From positions 124,001-188,000 of the forward strand of contig CBDCDJ010000007.1 of assembly GCA_965215355.1 (NCBI GenBank): a DNA stretch of 64,000 bases. The letters are read 5' to 3'. Positions 32,815-41,896 of this stretch are shown one piece after another (position 1 is the first letter of the stretch; each line of letters starts with the position of its first letter). The stretch comes from CBDCDJ01 sp965215355 (lineage in GTDB: Bacteria > Deinococcota > Deinococci > Deinococcales > Trueperaceae). Position numbers and translations under genes: made by a program. The notes below the pieces were generated by a model. The model did no database searches and was not told where the DNA came from. It was given only the letters and a program-made list of their open reading frames with translations.

Positions 32815-35043
32815 GTGAAGCTTCTCAAGATTCTCCAAGGCGTTTTTCTGACCCTGTTGGCGGTCGGGTTGTCGGTGGTGGCGCTGCTGACGGCGTCGGC
32901 GTTCAAGTGGGCGGAGGAGCTGCCGAACGTTGACAAGCTCGACAGTTTCGAGTTCGCGTCAACCTCGCAGATTTTCGCTCGAGACGACACCCCGATCGGG
33001 GAAATCCTGCCCTTTACCGGCGAGAACATCGAGACGAAAAACCGCATCCCCGTGACCCTGGACCAGGTCTCGCCCGCACTGTTGGAAGCCCTCGTCGCCT
33101 CGGAGGACGACCAGTTTTTCAAACACTACGGCTTCGACGTGCCCGGTCTACTGAAAGCGACCTACGTGGAGTTTTTGGGCGACGCCGACCGGGGCGGCTC
33201 GACGATTACCACGCAGGTCGTCAAAAACGAACTGTTGAGCGACCTCGCGAGCGAGCGGTCTTTGGAGCGCAAGGTCAAAGAACTCATGCTCGCGGTGCAG
33301 TTGGAACGCCGACTCACCAAACCCGAAATTCTGCAGCGCTACGTCAACAGTTCGTTTTGGGGCGGCAACGCCTGGGGCATCCACGCGGCGGCGCGCGCCT
33401 ACTTCGACAAAGACCCCATCGCTTTGACCCTGGCGGAAAGCTTGTACTTAGCGCGCATCGTGCCCGCCCCCAACAGCAACCGCAAAGACTTCTTAAAGAT
33501 GCGCGCGGAGGTGCGCGAGGTTCTGGACCGCATGGTCGAGCGGGGGGCCGTCAGCGAAGCGGCGGCCGAGCGGGCTTGGCTCGAGCAGATTCAACCCCGA
33601 GGCTGGAAGGTCACCTACGACGACGCGGGCAACGTGACAAGCGCCGAACCGACCGGTGAAACCCCGAACACGCAGACGAGCGTCAGCTCGAGCCTGTCCG
33701 ACGAAATCACTTTCGCCGTGCGCAACTGGCTGACCGAGCGCTACGGCAAAGACCGGGTCTACAACAACGGCGGCTTCAAGGTCTACACCACCTTCGACGT
33801 GCAGGCCCAACTGGCGGCGATGGAGGCGTCCCGCAACGCCGAAGCGCCCGCCGGGGCGCAGCTCGCCATCGTGGGTTTAGACCCCGCCACGGGCGAGGTG
33901 CTGGCGATGGTGGGCGAACGCATCGGGCTGGCTTCAAGCGAGACCAGCGACCGCCTGAACCGCGCGTTGCAGTCGTATCGGCAGCCGGGCAGCTCGTTCA
34001 AACCCATCGTCTACGCCACCGCCATCGAGCAGGCGGGCTTCTCGCAGGCGACGCTGCTAGACGACGGCAAGCGAGTGTTCAAACAAAAAGGCCAGGCCGA
34101 CTATGAGCCCGCCAACTCCGACGGAAAATATGACGATGTTAAAACGATTCGCTGGCACATGGACCGCTCGCGCAACATCCCGGCCATCGAAGCGCTCGAG
34201 GCGGCCACGCCCGAGGCGGTCGCGGCGCGGGCGCGTGAACTGGGCTACGGCGACGTGCAACCTTACTATTCGATAGCTCTCGGCACCACCGAGGCCCGGC
34301 CCATCGACCACACGGCGGCCATCGCCGCGTTCGCCAACGGCGGCGTCAAGATGGACCCTTACTTCGTGAGCCGCGTCGAAGACGCCGACGGCAACGTCGT
34401 TTACGAGGCGACCCCGCGCGAGACGCGGGTGTGGTCGCCGCAAACGGCCTACATCATGCTCGACATGATGCACGGCAACGTGGTGGACACCAGCCCGACC
34501 GGCTTCAGCAACCGTGCCCAAAAGGGTAAGGGTATGGAGGACCGCTGGGTGGCGGGCAAGACGGGCACGTCCAGCGACAAAGACAACAACGAGAAAGACA
34601 TCTGGTTCGTCGGCATCACGCCGGGCCTGGTCGCCTCGGTGTGGATAGGTTATGACGACAACACGCCGCTGCCGAAAAAGATGGAGGCCGGTACGCCGAC
34701 GCGGGAAGACGGGACGGTCAGCAGTTCGCGGCAACCCATCTACGTCTGGACGGACTTCGTGTCGAACGCGCTCAAAGGCAAGCCCACCAACGCCGAAGAC
34801 TTCCCGGTGCCCGAAGGCGTCGTGTTCAGAAACATCAACCTGACGACGGGTGTGCCGAGCCCCGGCGGGGCCAAGGCGGCTTTTTCAGCCGACACGGCGC
34901 TGCGCAACCGGCCGCTGTCGCCGGAGCTGACGCTCACCGTGCCCATCGACACCCGCACCAACAAGCGTGCCACGGCGATTACCCCGCGCGAGTTTCTCGA
35001 GTACCGCAGGATTCGTGCCAACGACATCAGCCGGTACCTGTGA
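32815..35043 (+). CDS. Class A penicillin-binding protein (PBP1A type)
   Basis: 742 residues from GTG 32815. One N-terminal membrane anchor (ILQGVFLTLLAVGLSVVALLTA) precedes the GT51 glycosyltransferase domain: ASEDDQFFKHYGFD with the catalytic Glu, RGGSTITTQVVKN, and NSSFWGGNAWGIHAAARAYF. The transpeptidase domain has the SxxK serine in PGSSFKPIVYA, an SRN motif (MDRSRNIPA), and KTGTSSD. It polymerises and cross-links peptidoglycan outside the membrane. A short C-terminal tail follows the KTG box. Chosen over the longer frame since the upstream part overlaps the neighbouring promoter. Confidence 0.95.
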   Translation: MKLLKILQGVFLTLLAVGLSVVALLTASAFKWAEELPNVDKLDSFEFASTSQIFARDDTPIGEILPFTGENIETKNRIPVTLDQVSPALLEALVASEDDQFFKHYGFDVPGLLKATYVEFLGDADRGGSTITTQVVKNELLSDLASERSLERKVKELMLAVQLERRLTKPEILQRYVNSSFWGGNAWGIHAAARAYFDKDPIALTLAESLYLARIVPAPNSNRKDFLKMRAEVREVLDRMVERGAVSEAAAERAWLEQIQPRGWKVTYDDAGNVTSAEPTGETPNTQTSVSSSLSDEITFAVRNWLTERYGKDRVYNNGGFKVYTTFDVQAQLAAMEASRNAEAPAGAQLAIVGLDPATGEVLAMVGERIGLASSETSDRLNRALQSYRQPGSSFKPIVYATAIEQAGFSQATLLDDGKRVFKQKGQADYEPANSDGKYDDVKTIRWHMDRSRNIPAIEALEAATPEAVAARARELGYGDVQPYYSIALGTTEARPIDHTAAIAAFANGGVKMDPYFVSRVEDADGNVVYEATPRETRVWSPQTAYIMLDMMHGNVVDTSPTGFSNRAQKGKGMEDRWVAGKTGTSSDKDNNEKDIWFVGITPGLVASVWIGYDDNTPLPKKMEAGTPTREDGTVSSSRQPIYVWTDFVSNALKGKPTNAEDFPVPEGVVFRNINLTTGVPSPGGAKAAFSADTALRNRPLSPELTLTVPIDTRTNKRATAITPREFLEYRRIRANDISRYL

Positions 35044-35153
35044 GGGCGCTCGCAGCGTCTGTCACGGAGAATCGTGGTCTCAAGGCGTGAGGAACCTGGA
35101 AAGCTGTGGTCTGAAAGCCTGCTCCTCAGCCCTTCGTTGCTTATGCGCTTTTT

Positions 35154-36050
35154 ATGAATGAAACTTTAACGGCTGTTCCAGGTCTCGCCGTCGGTCACTG
35201 GACGGACCCGAAGGCGGCGACCGGCTGCACCGTCGCGCTGTGCCCGCCCGGGGGTTGCGTGGCGTCGGGCTGTGTGCTGGGCGGCGCGCCGGGAACCCGC
35301 GAGACGGCGCTCCTCGCGCCGGAAAAAACGGTGCAGCGCGTTCACGCCGTCGTCTTGGCGGGCGGCAGCGCCTTCGGGCTGGACGCCGCGAGCGGGGTGG
35401 CGCGCTGGCTGGCCGAGCAGGGGCGAGGTCTCGAGACGCGGCACGCCCGCATTCCCATCGTCCCGGCCGCGGTCATCTACGACCTGGGGACGGGCCGCGC
35501 CGACGTCCGGCCGGACGCGGCAGCGGGGTACGCGGCGGCTCAGGCCGCGACCTCCGACCCGGTCGCGAGTGGGCGCGTGGGTGTGGGAACGGGCGCGACG
35601 GTCGGCAAGTACGCCGGTTTCGACAAAGCGGCCCCGAGCGGTTTGGGGAGCGCGGCCCTCGGCCTCGGCGGCGCGACGGTCGCGGCCCTGGCGGTCAGCA
35701 ACGCCGTCGGCGACTTGTTCGACCCCGACACGGGGAAGCGGGTGGCGGGCTCGAGCGCCTCTAAAAGTTTTCTGGATGCGGACGTCGGTCTCAACGGCAC
35801 GAACACCACGCTCGTCGTCGTCGCGACCGACGCGTTGCTGACCAAGGCGCAAGCTTACACCCTCTCGCAGAGCGCACACGTAGGCGTCGCCCGCGTCACG
35901 CGCCCGTCGCACACACCGTCCGACGGCGACACGGCCTTCGTCCTGAGCACGGCGGCCGGGCCGGAAGTGCCGCTCTTTACCCTCGCTGCGGCGGTGCAAG
36001 AGGTGGTCGCCGCGGCCCTCCTGAACGGCGTCAGGGCCGCGCAGGGTTGA
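35154..36050 (+). CDS. P1 family (DmpA-like) peptidase
   Basis: 298 residues. N-terminal nucleophile family S58: it opens with VPGLAVGHWTDPKAATGCTVALCP, then GGSAFGLDAASGVARWLAEQG. GLNGTNTTLVVVATDALLTKAQA carries the autocleavage/nucleophile neighbourhood, and SHTPSDGDTAFVLST lies near the end. Characterised members are aminopeptidases or beta-peptidases that self-process. The preceding residues of the GTN-T nucleophile site are in place. Cytoplasmic: no signal peptide. The natural substrate is unknown. Confidence 0.88.
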   Translation: MNETLTAVPGLAVGHWTDPKAATGCTVALCPPGGCVASGCVLGGAPGTRETALLAPEKTVQRVHAVVLAGGSAFGLDAASGVARWLAEQGRGLETRHARIPIVPAAVIYDLGTGRADVRPDAAAGYAAAQAATSDPVASGRVGVGTGATVGKYAGFDKAAPSGLGSAALGLGGATVAALAVSNAVGDLFDPDTGKRVAGSSASKSFLDADVGLNGTNTTLVVVATDALLTKAQAYTLSQSAHVGVARVTRPSHTPSDGDTAFVLSTAAGPEVPLFTLAAAVQEVVAAALLNGVRAAQG

Positions 36051-36115
36051 AAGCGGCCCGTGTTTCTAGTTGCCGGCTACAAGCTTTCTCCACCCAATCG
36101 TGAAATGATACTTTT

Positions 36116-36688
36116 GTGAACATCGGCGTTTTGGCGTTACAGGGAGCCTTCCGGGAACACCGGCAAGCGCTGGAGCGGCTCGGGGCCACGGTCACCGAGG
36201 TGCGTTTGCCCGCGCAGTTGGAAACGTTGCAGGGCGTCGTCATTCCCGGCGGCGAGTCGACGACGATGGCGAAGCTGATGAAGGCCTACGGTTTGGACGC
36301 GGCCCTGCTGGACTTTTACGAACGGGGCGGCGCGGTGTGGGGCACCTGCGCGGGCGCTATCGCCGTGGCGACCGACATCGTGGGCCATCCTGAACAGCCG
36401 CGTTTGGGGTTGCTGGACATGAGCGTTGAGCGGAACGCTTACGGGCGGCAGGTCGCATCGTTCGAGGCCGAAGTAGCGGTCGAGGGTCTGGACACGCCTT
36501 TCCACACCGTTTTTATCCGCGCGCCGCGCGTCGCCCGGGTCGGTGGGTCGGTTGAGGTGTTGGCGTCTTTTGAGGACGACCCTGTCATGGTCGCCCAAGG
36601 CCGCCTGCTGGCGACGGTCTTCCACCCCGAACTGGCCGGGGACGACCGCGTCCACGAGGTTTTTTTGCGCCGCATCGTCGGCGTCTAA
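36116..36688 (+). CDS. pdxT: Pyridoxal 5'-phosphate synthase glutaminase subunit
   Basis: 190 residues from GTG. Class I glutaminase that supplies ammonia to PdxS in the DXP-independent PLP pathway. GVLALQGAFREHRQALERLGA, IPGGESTTMAKLM, the nucleophile Cys in GTCAGAIAVA, and the His-Glu pair in VFHPELAGD are all present. pdxS is not in the window although the two are often adjacent. PLP made here serves the aminotransferase and GlyA, among others. Confidence 0.95.
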   Translation: MNIGVLALQGAFREHRQALERLGATVTEVRLPAQLETLQGVVIPGGESTTMAKLMKAYGLDAALLDFYERGGAVWGTCAGAIAVATDIVGHPEQPRLGLLDMSVERNAYGRQVASFEAEVAVEGLDTPFHTVFIRAPRVARVGGSVEVLASFEDDPVMVAQGRLLATVFHPELAGDDRVHEVFLRRIVGV

Positions 36689-36826
36689 GGCGAAGCTTTA
36701 AGCTGCTTAAGTCGAATTTCCTTAGCTTGCTTTGTGAGTAGGAAGTATCAAAATGAGGAGGCGTCCAGCGAACCTCAGATGGCTGCTGCAAATACTCCGT
36801 ACTCGTTGCGAAGACTTTTTTGTAAT

Positions 36827-37192
36827 TCAGGTGAGCTGTAAAGCGGCCCAGCGGCCCAGCAGCACCGCGAGCAGGCCGACCCCAACGCTGCCGAGGCTGT
36901 AGAGAGCGGCGATGAGCCACTGACCTTTGTCGAGCAGGCTGAAGGTCTCGAGTTCAAACGTCGAAAACGTCGTCAGCGCCCCCAAAAAGCCGGTACCGAT
37001 GGCGGTTTTGAGTTCGGCGGGCAGGGCGACGGCCGTGTTGAACAGCAAAAAAGAGAGCAAAAACGAGCCGACGATGTTGACGGTGAACGTGGCGAGGGGA
37101 AAAGCGCTCGAGCCCGCGCCGAGAAACGCCGCGTTGGCGAGGTAGCGGCACAGCGCCCCCAGCGCCCCGCCGACCATGACGCCGAACATCAC
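36827..37192 (-). CDS. crcB: Fluoride ion exporter CrcB/Fluc
   Basis: 121 residues with four membrane segments. GGALGALCRYLANAAF, FTVNIVGSFLLSFLLF, IGTGFLGALTTFSTFELET with the phenylalanine-box, and a final helix SVGVGLLAVLLGRWAAL fit Fluc channels, which work as antiparallel dimers. Only one copy is present, so it should be a homodimer. No fluoride riboswitch was found in the 107 bases upstream. Confidence 0.93.
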   Translation of the reverse strand: MMFGVMVGGALGALCRYLANAAFLGAGSSAFPLATFTVNIVGSFLLSFLLFNTAVALPAELKTAIGTGFLGALTTFSTFELETFSLLDKGQWLIAALYSLGSVGVGLLAVLLGRWAALQLT

Positions 37193-37250
37193 GCCTCGCC
37201 GCCCAGGGGGGACGTGTTCACGCTCAAAAGCTTACTATCCAGCCCAGCAG

Positions 37251-37283
37251 AAGAGGACTGAGGAGTTCCAACTTAGTCCTCTT
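37251..37283 (-). terminator. Hairpin behind the UDP-glucose dehydrogenase gene
   Basis: AAGAGGACT at 37251 pairs with AGTCCTCTT ending at 37283 (9 bp, 15-base loop that can pair further). Read on the minus strand it lies about 17 bases past the stop of the dehydrogenase gene and is followed by TTCTG, so it could end that transcript before crcB. Confidence 0.5.
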
Positions 37284-37299
37284 TTCCTACTGTTGAGCC

Positions 37300-38655
37300 T
37301 TAACGCCCGACACTCCCGTAGGTGAAACCGTGCTTTTTGACGTCGGCTGCGTTGAGCAGGTTGCGGGCGTCGAGCAAAAAGTCGCCGCGCATCCGCTCTT
37401 TCATCTCGGCCAGGGGCAGGCCTTTGTACTCTTGCCAGTCGGTGACGACCACGAGCGCGTCGCAGCCCAAAGCCAAGCAGGTTACGTCTTCGCAGTACTC
37501 CACCGGCAAGTCCGGGTAGAGTTTGCGGGCGTTCTCCGTGGCGATGGGGTCGTGAACGCGGATGACCGCGCCGCGGTCGTGAAGCTGCTCGATGAGGGTC
37601 AACGCGGGCGCGTCGCGCAGGTCGTCGGTGTTGCCTTTGAAGGCCAGACCCAGCAGCCCGATGGTGGTGCCGCGCAGCACCTTGAGGTGTTTTTGCAAGC
37701 GGTCGATGACGTGCAGCCGCTGCCGCTGGTTGACCTCGATGGCGGACTCGACGATTTGCATGGGGTAGTCGTAAGACTTCGCGGTGGTGATGATGGCGCG
37801 CGTGTCCTTGCCGAAGCAGCTGCCGCCCCAGCCGATGCCGGCTTGCAGGTTTTTGGTGCCGATGCGGCTGTCCAAACCGATGGCCCGCGCGACCTCGGTG
37901 ATGTCCGCGCCGACCCGCTCGGCGAGTCCGGCGAACTCGTTGATAAAGCTGATTTTGGTCGCCAGAAACGAGTTGGCCGCGTACTTGGTCAGCTCGGCGC
38001 TCGTCGGGGTGGTGGTGATGAGGGGTGGCAGCGTGTAGCGCTCGGGGCGGGGGGTTTCCAAGGGCGGCTCGAAGGTCTGCTCGAGCAGCGGCGCGTAAAG
38101 CTCGTGGAGCAAGCCTACGGCCGTCGGGTGGTCCGCACCGATGACGATGCGGTCGGGGTAGAGCGTGTCGTGAATTGCGCGGCCCTCGGCCAGAAATTCG
38201 GGGTTGGACGCGACCCACACGGAAGCTTCGACGCCCGCCGCGGCGAGGCTGCGGTGCAAGATGCCCTCGACGTGTTTGGCGCTGCCGATGGGCACGGTGG
38301 ACTTGTTCACCACCACGAGTTCCGCGCCCGGCGCGATGCGCTCGGCGACTTCCTGGGCGGCGGCGTCGACGTATTGCAGGTCCGCGTCGCCGTTGAGCTT
38401 GGTCGGCGTGCCGACCGCGATAAGGACGACACCTCGGCCTGCCAGTTTGGGAATGTCGGTGCTGAAGGTCAGGTTGGCCTTAGCCTTTTTGAGCAGCTCG
38501 CCCAGGCCGTCTTCGTGGATGGTGGGCTGGCCCTGCGAGAGTTTCTCGACGATGGCCGGGTTTTTGTCGACGCAAGTGACGTCGTGGCCCATAAAAGCGA
38601 GCGCCACGCCCGTGGTCAACCCGACGTAGCCGGTTCCGATAATCGTTACGTTCAT
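37300..38655 (-). CDS. UDP-glucose 6-dehydrogenase
   Basis: 451 residues, behind a GAGG ribosome site. It oxidises UDP-glucose to UDP-glucuronate, or acts on a related nucleotide sugar. The NAD fold opens with MNVTIIGTGYVGLTTGVALA; AVGTPTKLNGDADL, NKSTVPIGSA and SNPEFLAEGRAI follow. KYAANSFLATKISFINE holds the catalytic Lys and GWGGSCFGKD the catalytic Cys. LGLAFKGNTDDLRDAPA and the C-terminal domain complete it. With the Wzz-type gene just upstream it points to an exopolysaccharide or capsule. Confidence 0.94.
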   Translation of the reverse strand: MNVTIIGTGYVGLTTGVALAFMGHDVTCVDKNPAIVEKLSQGQPTIHEDGLGELLKKAKANLTFSTDIPKLAGRGVVLIAVGTPTKLNGDADLQYVDAAAQEVAERIAPGAELVVVNKSTVPIGSAKHVEGILHRSLAAAGVEASVWVASNPEFLAEGRAIHDTLYPDRIVIGADHPTAVGLLHELYAPLLEQTFEPPLETPRPERYTLPPLITTTPTSAELTKYAANSFLATKISFINEFAGLAERVGADITEVARAIGLDSRIGTKNLQAGIGWGGSCFGKDTRAIITTAKSYDYPMQIVESAIEVNQRQRLHVIDRLQKHLKVLRGTTIGLLGLAFKGNTDDLRDAPALTLIEQLHDRGAVIRVHDPIATENARKLYPDLPVEYCEDVTCLALGCDALVVVTDWQEYKGLPLAEMKERMRGDFLLDARNLLNAADVKKHGFTYGSVGR

Positions 38656-38752
38656 TTATCAACCTCAGCTCTGTTTGTTTCTCTTTAGTCATCCCGAGGC
38701 GGGACACCGTGCCCAGTGTAGGGCATGGAAAGATGAGAGGGTTTGTTTCTTG

Positions 38753-40177
38753 TCACATGTTCCCCGCCCCCGTGCCGGGAACTGTGGATTTTTTCTCAGG
38801 TTTTTTCTCGGCACTGCTCGGCGCGCGCACGGCCTCCCGCAAAAAGACGAACAGGGTGGCGAGGACGAGGGCGAGCACCACGCCGAGCGCGGTGTTGAGC
38901 GCGCGGCGCGGCGCGACCGGCTCGCTCGGCACGGCGGCCTCGTTGAGCAACCTAGCGTTGCCCGGCGTGATGGTCGTGACGTAGGTGATGATGGGCTCGA
39001 GCGCGACCACGTTTTTGTAAGCGTCGCGGGCGTTGGTCAACTCCAATTCGAGGCGGTCGCGTTCTAAGTTCAGGGCGGCGATGCGGCCCAGCAAACTTTC
39101 GACCTGCTGCTGGTAACTCGTCAGTTGCGTCTCGATACGGTTTTGCTCCGCAGCCAGACCGGCCAAGTCGACGGCGGCGTCGCGCAGTTCGGTTTCGTTG
39201 AGCAGCCCGACGACGCTGCCGGTGAGGGCGTCGTCGGGCTGCAAGCGGAGTAGGGAGGTGAGTCTGGCCCGCTCTTGCGGCGTTACGGCGTCTTGGCCGC
39301 TTCCGGCATCGCGCTCGCCGTCCCCGTCCTCACCGCTGCCTTCAACGCCGGCGTTCTCGCCGCTCGGCGCGCGGTTTTGGAGGGTCAGGATGTCGGCCAA
39401 CACGTCGGCGCGGGCGCTCGAGCCGGCCGCAACCTCAGCTTGCGAGAGCAATTCGACGCGCGCTTGCGCCGAGGCTGAGTCTCGCGCCAGAGCGTCACGC
39501 CGCTCCTCGCTGTCGGCAATCCGCTCGGTCAGCCGCGTCAGGAGTTCGGTCAGGGTCGCGCCCTCGTCGCGGCGCTGAAAAGCTTCGAAGCGGGTCTCGA
39601 CCTCGCCGAGCGCGTTTTTGCGCCGCTCGATTTCTGCCCCGGTGGCGCTGCGCACCGGCTCCAAACTGGCGAGGAGCGAGGTCTTGACCGCGTCCAAGGT
39701 GCTCAAGGCCCAAGCGTTGGCGAGCGCCGCCGCTCGAGCCGGGTCGGTGTCGCGGACGCTGTGGTTGACCGCCAACGGCCCTTGCTGGTTGGCGGTTTGC
39801 GGCCCGATGAGCAGGCTGACACTGCCGAAGCTGGAGCCGCCGAAGCCGGGGCTCCCGCCCGGGTTGCCAGGTGCGACCGCCGCTAAGGTCGCCTCGTGAA
39901 CCGGGCGGCTTTCGGCCAGGGTTTCGTAAGCCTCGAAAGACACTTCGTTGGGCGGGCGAAAGGTCAGGTTTTGCGCGCCCTGAACCTGCACCGGCGAGGG
40001 GGTGACCAAGGTCGTGCTTTCCGCCTCATACACTTTGGGGAGCAGGCTCGAAACCAAAAACGTCGCGCCGCCAACTAAGAGCGCGCTGAGCAAGATGACG
40101 GGCAGACCGCGGCGCAACACGAGGTAGAGGTCGCGCAGGGAAATTTCGTCTTCGTAGTAGCTTTCCTTGTCGGTCAA
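38753..40177 (-). CDS. Wzz/GumC-type chain-length or tyrosine-kinase adaptor protein
   Basis: 474 residues from TTG 40177, which has CGGAGG 4 bases upstream; a longer frame to 40219 has no site. A Wzz domain opens with EISLRDLYLVLRRGLPVILLSALLVGGATFLVSSLLP (membrane segment 1). About 280 residues of periplasmic alpha-helix and coiled coil follow, interrupted by an acidic Gly/Ser-rich insert (near 280-300). A second membrane segment (RRALNTALGVVLALVLATLFVFL) and a short Lys-rich cytoplasmic tail close it. It lacks the C-terminal Tyr kinase domain. It controls length or export of surface polysaccharide. Confidence 0.88.
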   Translation of the reverse strand: MTDKESYYEDEISLRDLYLVLRRGLPVILLSALLVGGATFLVSSLLPKVYEAESTTLVTPSPVQVQGAQNLTFRPPNEVSFEAYETLAESRPVHEATLAAVAPGNPGGSPGFGGSSFGSVSLLIGPQTANQQGPLAVNHSVRDTDPARAAALANAWALSTLDAVKTSLLASLEPVRSATGAEIERRKNALGEVETRFEAFQRRDEGATLTELLTRLTERIADSEERRDALARDSASAQARVELLSQAEVAAGSSARADVLADILTLQNRAPSGENAGVEGSGEDGDGERDAGSGQDAVTPQERARLTSLLRLQPDDALTGSVVGLLNETELRDAAVDLAGLAAEQNRIETQLTSYQQQVESLLGRIAALNLERDRLELELTNARDAYKNVVALEPIITYVTTITPGNARLLNEAAVPSEPVAPRRALNTALGVVLALVLATLFVFLREAVRAPSSAEKKPEKKSTVPGTGAGNM

Positions 40178-40339
40178 AATGCCTCCGTGCCGCCGAGAAT
40201 ACCACCCGGACTCCGCCAACCCCCGCCATTCGTGCCAATTCGGTTTGTGGGCGGGACGGCGGAGCCTCCGCCGAAGACTCGGTTTGTCGCAGGTCGGGGA
40301 CGTCTGTGAGCGACCGGCTCTTTAAAGGTCTATGTCTTT

Positions 40340-40387
40340 AAGAGTCTGCGTGTTCAAGAGTCTGCGTGTTCAAGAGTCTGTACGTTC
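40340..40387. repeat. Three tandem 16-base repeats
   Basis: AAGAGTCTGCGTGTTC occurs twice without change (40340, 40356) and once with two differences (40372). A partial fourth copy runs into the 3' end of the DUF4388 gene, whose stop codon (40386-40388) lies at the repeat border. Confidence 0.85.
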
Positions 40388-41417
40388 AAGAGTCAATGTG
40401 GCGGATAAATCCTTCGGTCTCGAGGGCGTCGAGTTGGGGTTTGAAGTCGCTCAGTTCGACGCCCAAGTGCTGGGACACGCTCTCCACGGTAAAGCCTTGT
40501 TTGAGCTGCTCCAAAACACGTCTGCCGCCGCTGCCGTAGGCGTGCCGGAACTGGCTCGAGACCTCGCTCATGGGGTTGAGGGCGTCCTTGCCCCGCAGGG
40601 TGAGCCGGTACCGCCGAAACTCGAAACCGGCGGGTTCGTCGGGCAAGCGTAAACTGGGCGGCGTTTCGCAAACCGTGTAGCGGCCTTTGCTGGCGCGCAA
40701 CTCGGTCGCCACCCGCAAGACGGCGACACCTTGCCGAACGAAGGTGTAACCGTGCTCGGCGCACTCCAAACCGCCGAAGCTCGCCACGTCACCCTCTAGT
40801 GGGTCCTCAGCGACCAAGTCCAGGGCCAAGCCGAGGAGGCACTGCACCAAGTAAGGGTTGAAAGCGCGCAGGTAAAAAGGAGCCGCCGCGTCGCTGGCGT
40901 GGGCGCGGCGCAGGGCGCGCAGGGCGGCGGTGTGTTCGCGCACCCGCCCGTCCTCTTCAAAAAAAGCGGCCCCGGCCGCGCCCTGGTAAAACAGGACCAG
41001 CCCCCGGACCAGCGGCGTTTCCAGGGTGAGGCAGCCCGTAAACACCTCGCTGCGCAACCGCTCCAGCAGGGCGGGCAGTTCCGCGGTGCGCGGGGCGAGG
41101 GGCGTGAAAATGCCGAAGCCGGGCAGCGCGCGCAGCGCGGCGACCACGCTGTGAGGAAAACGGCTGCCGACCCGCGGCACCTCGCCGGGCTCGTGCGGCT
41201 CGAAGTGAAACTGCACGCCGCTGCTGTCGAGCGGGCTGAACCGGCCGAGTTTGTGGCTCGCCGCGAGCCGCCCTCGAGCGAGCGCAGCGAACAAGCTGTG
41301 GCTGTTTTGCTCTAAGATGAGCGTTCCCGAGCAGTTCAGCTTTTCTAAAGCCTCCAGCAAGTCTAAACCGGTCAGCCCGCCGGTGTCACCGCGCAAGCCC
41401 CCGGTCCCTCCACGCAT
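40386..41417 (-). CDS. DUF4388-like (PATAN) regulatory protein
   Basis: 343 residues. Two similar units, LLEALEKLNCSGTLILEQNSHSLFAALARGRLA (about 19-55) and LPALLERLRSEVFTGCLTLETPLVRGLVLFYQGAAGAAFFEEDG (about 112-155), follow the helix-strand pattern of DUF4388. A C-terminal segment (RVLEQLKQGFTVESVSQHLGVELSDFKPQLDALETEGFIRHI) looks like a winged helix. No signal or membrane part. The family is common in Deinococcota and deltaproteobacteria near signalling and motility genes; the molecular role is unclear. Its ATG shares one base with the Nudix stop. Confidence 0.65.
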   Translation of the reverse strand: MRGGTGGLRGDTGGLTGLDLLEALEKLNCSGTLILEQNSHSLFAALARGRLAASHKLGRFSPLDSSGVQFHFEPHEPGEVPRVGSRFPHSVVAALRALPGFGIFTPLAPRTAELPALLERLRSEVFTGCLTLETPLVRGLVLFYQGAAGAAFFEEDGRVREHTAALRALRRAHASDAAAPFYLRAFNPYLVQCLLGLALDLVAEDPLEGDVASFGGLECAEHGYTFVRQGVAVLRVATELRASKGRYTVCETPPSLRLPDEPAGFEFRRYRLTLRGKDALNPMSEVSSQFRHAYGSGGRRVLEQLKQGFTVESVSQHLGVELSDFKPQLDALETEGFIRHIDS

Positions 41418-41866
41418 CAGCGGTCCTCCTCGTGAGCCGTCAGGTGGCGCGCCAGCATCGCGTCCAACAAGGTTTTGTCCTGCGCAAAACTGAGCAGGCC
41501 GCGCGCCTCGGCGGGCGGCAAAAAGTCGCCGCGGGGAAAAGTCGCTTCGCGCAAAACGACCTGGGTCGCCGTCGTCGTCATCAAAAACCAGGTTATCAGG
41601 CGGTCTTCGCCCCGACTGTTGGTGTAGCGGGTCGTCTGAACCGTACCCAGCGAGGTCGCTTTGACACCGGCCTCTTCCTCGACCTCGCGCAGGGCGGCCT
41701 CGAGCCCGGTTTCGCCGGGGTCGAGATGGCCTTTGGGAAACACCCAGCTGCCGTTGCGGTGGCCGAGCACCAAAACGTGGCCGCGAGGGTCGAACACGAC
41801 GCCCCCGGCTCCTGCGACCGTTTCGGCCTTCTCGCTGCTGTCGTCAGGCTTGCTCACGGCGTCCAT
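41417..41866 (-). CDS. Nudix hydrolase
   Basis: 149 residues. The Nudix box GHLDPGETGLEAALREVEEEAGV is complete (Gx5Ex7REUxEExGU). The GSWVFPKGHLDPGE context resembles diadenosine polyphosphate (Ap6A/Ap5A) hydrolases and MutT-like enzymes of Thermus and Deinococcus. It would remove signalling or damaged nucleotides. Coupled to the DUF4388 gene by the overlap TGATG. Confidence 0.9.
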   Translation of the reverse strand: MDAVSKPDDSSEKAETVAGAGGVVFDPRGHVLVLGHRNGSWVFPKGHLDPGETGLEAALREVEEEAGVKATSLGTVQTTRYTNSRGEDRLITWFLMTTTATQVVLREATFPRGDFLPPAEARGLLSFAQDKTLLDAMLARHLTAHEEDR

Positions 41867-41896
41867 GCTAACAAAAAGTGAGTTCCGGTGGGCGCT

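Noticed and set aside
37193..37299. Fluoride riboswitch before crcB
   Set aside because: No sequence resembling the crcB RNA motif could be found in the short upstream interval.
37330..38688. 452-residue frame opposite the UDP-glucose dehydrogenase
   Set aside because: Val/Gly/Asp-rich complement of a well-supported gene; no start signal.
40340..40387. CRISPR-like repeat array
   Set aside because: Repeats are 16 bases, directly adjoining with no spacers, and no cas genes are present.
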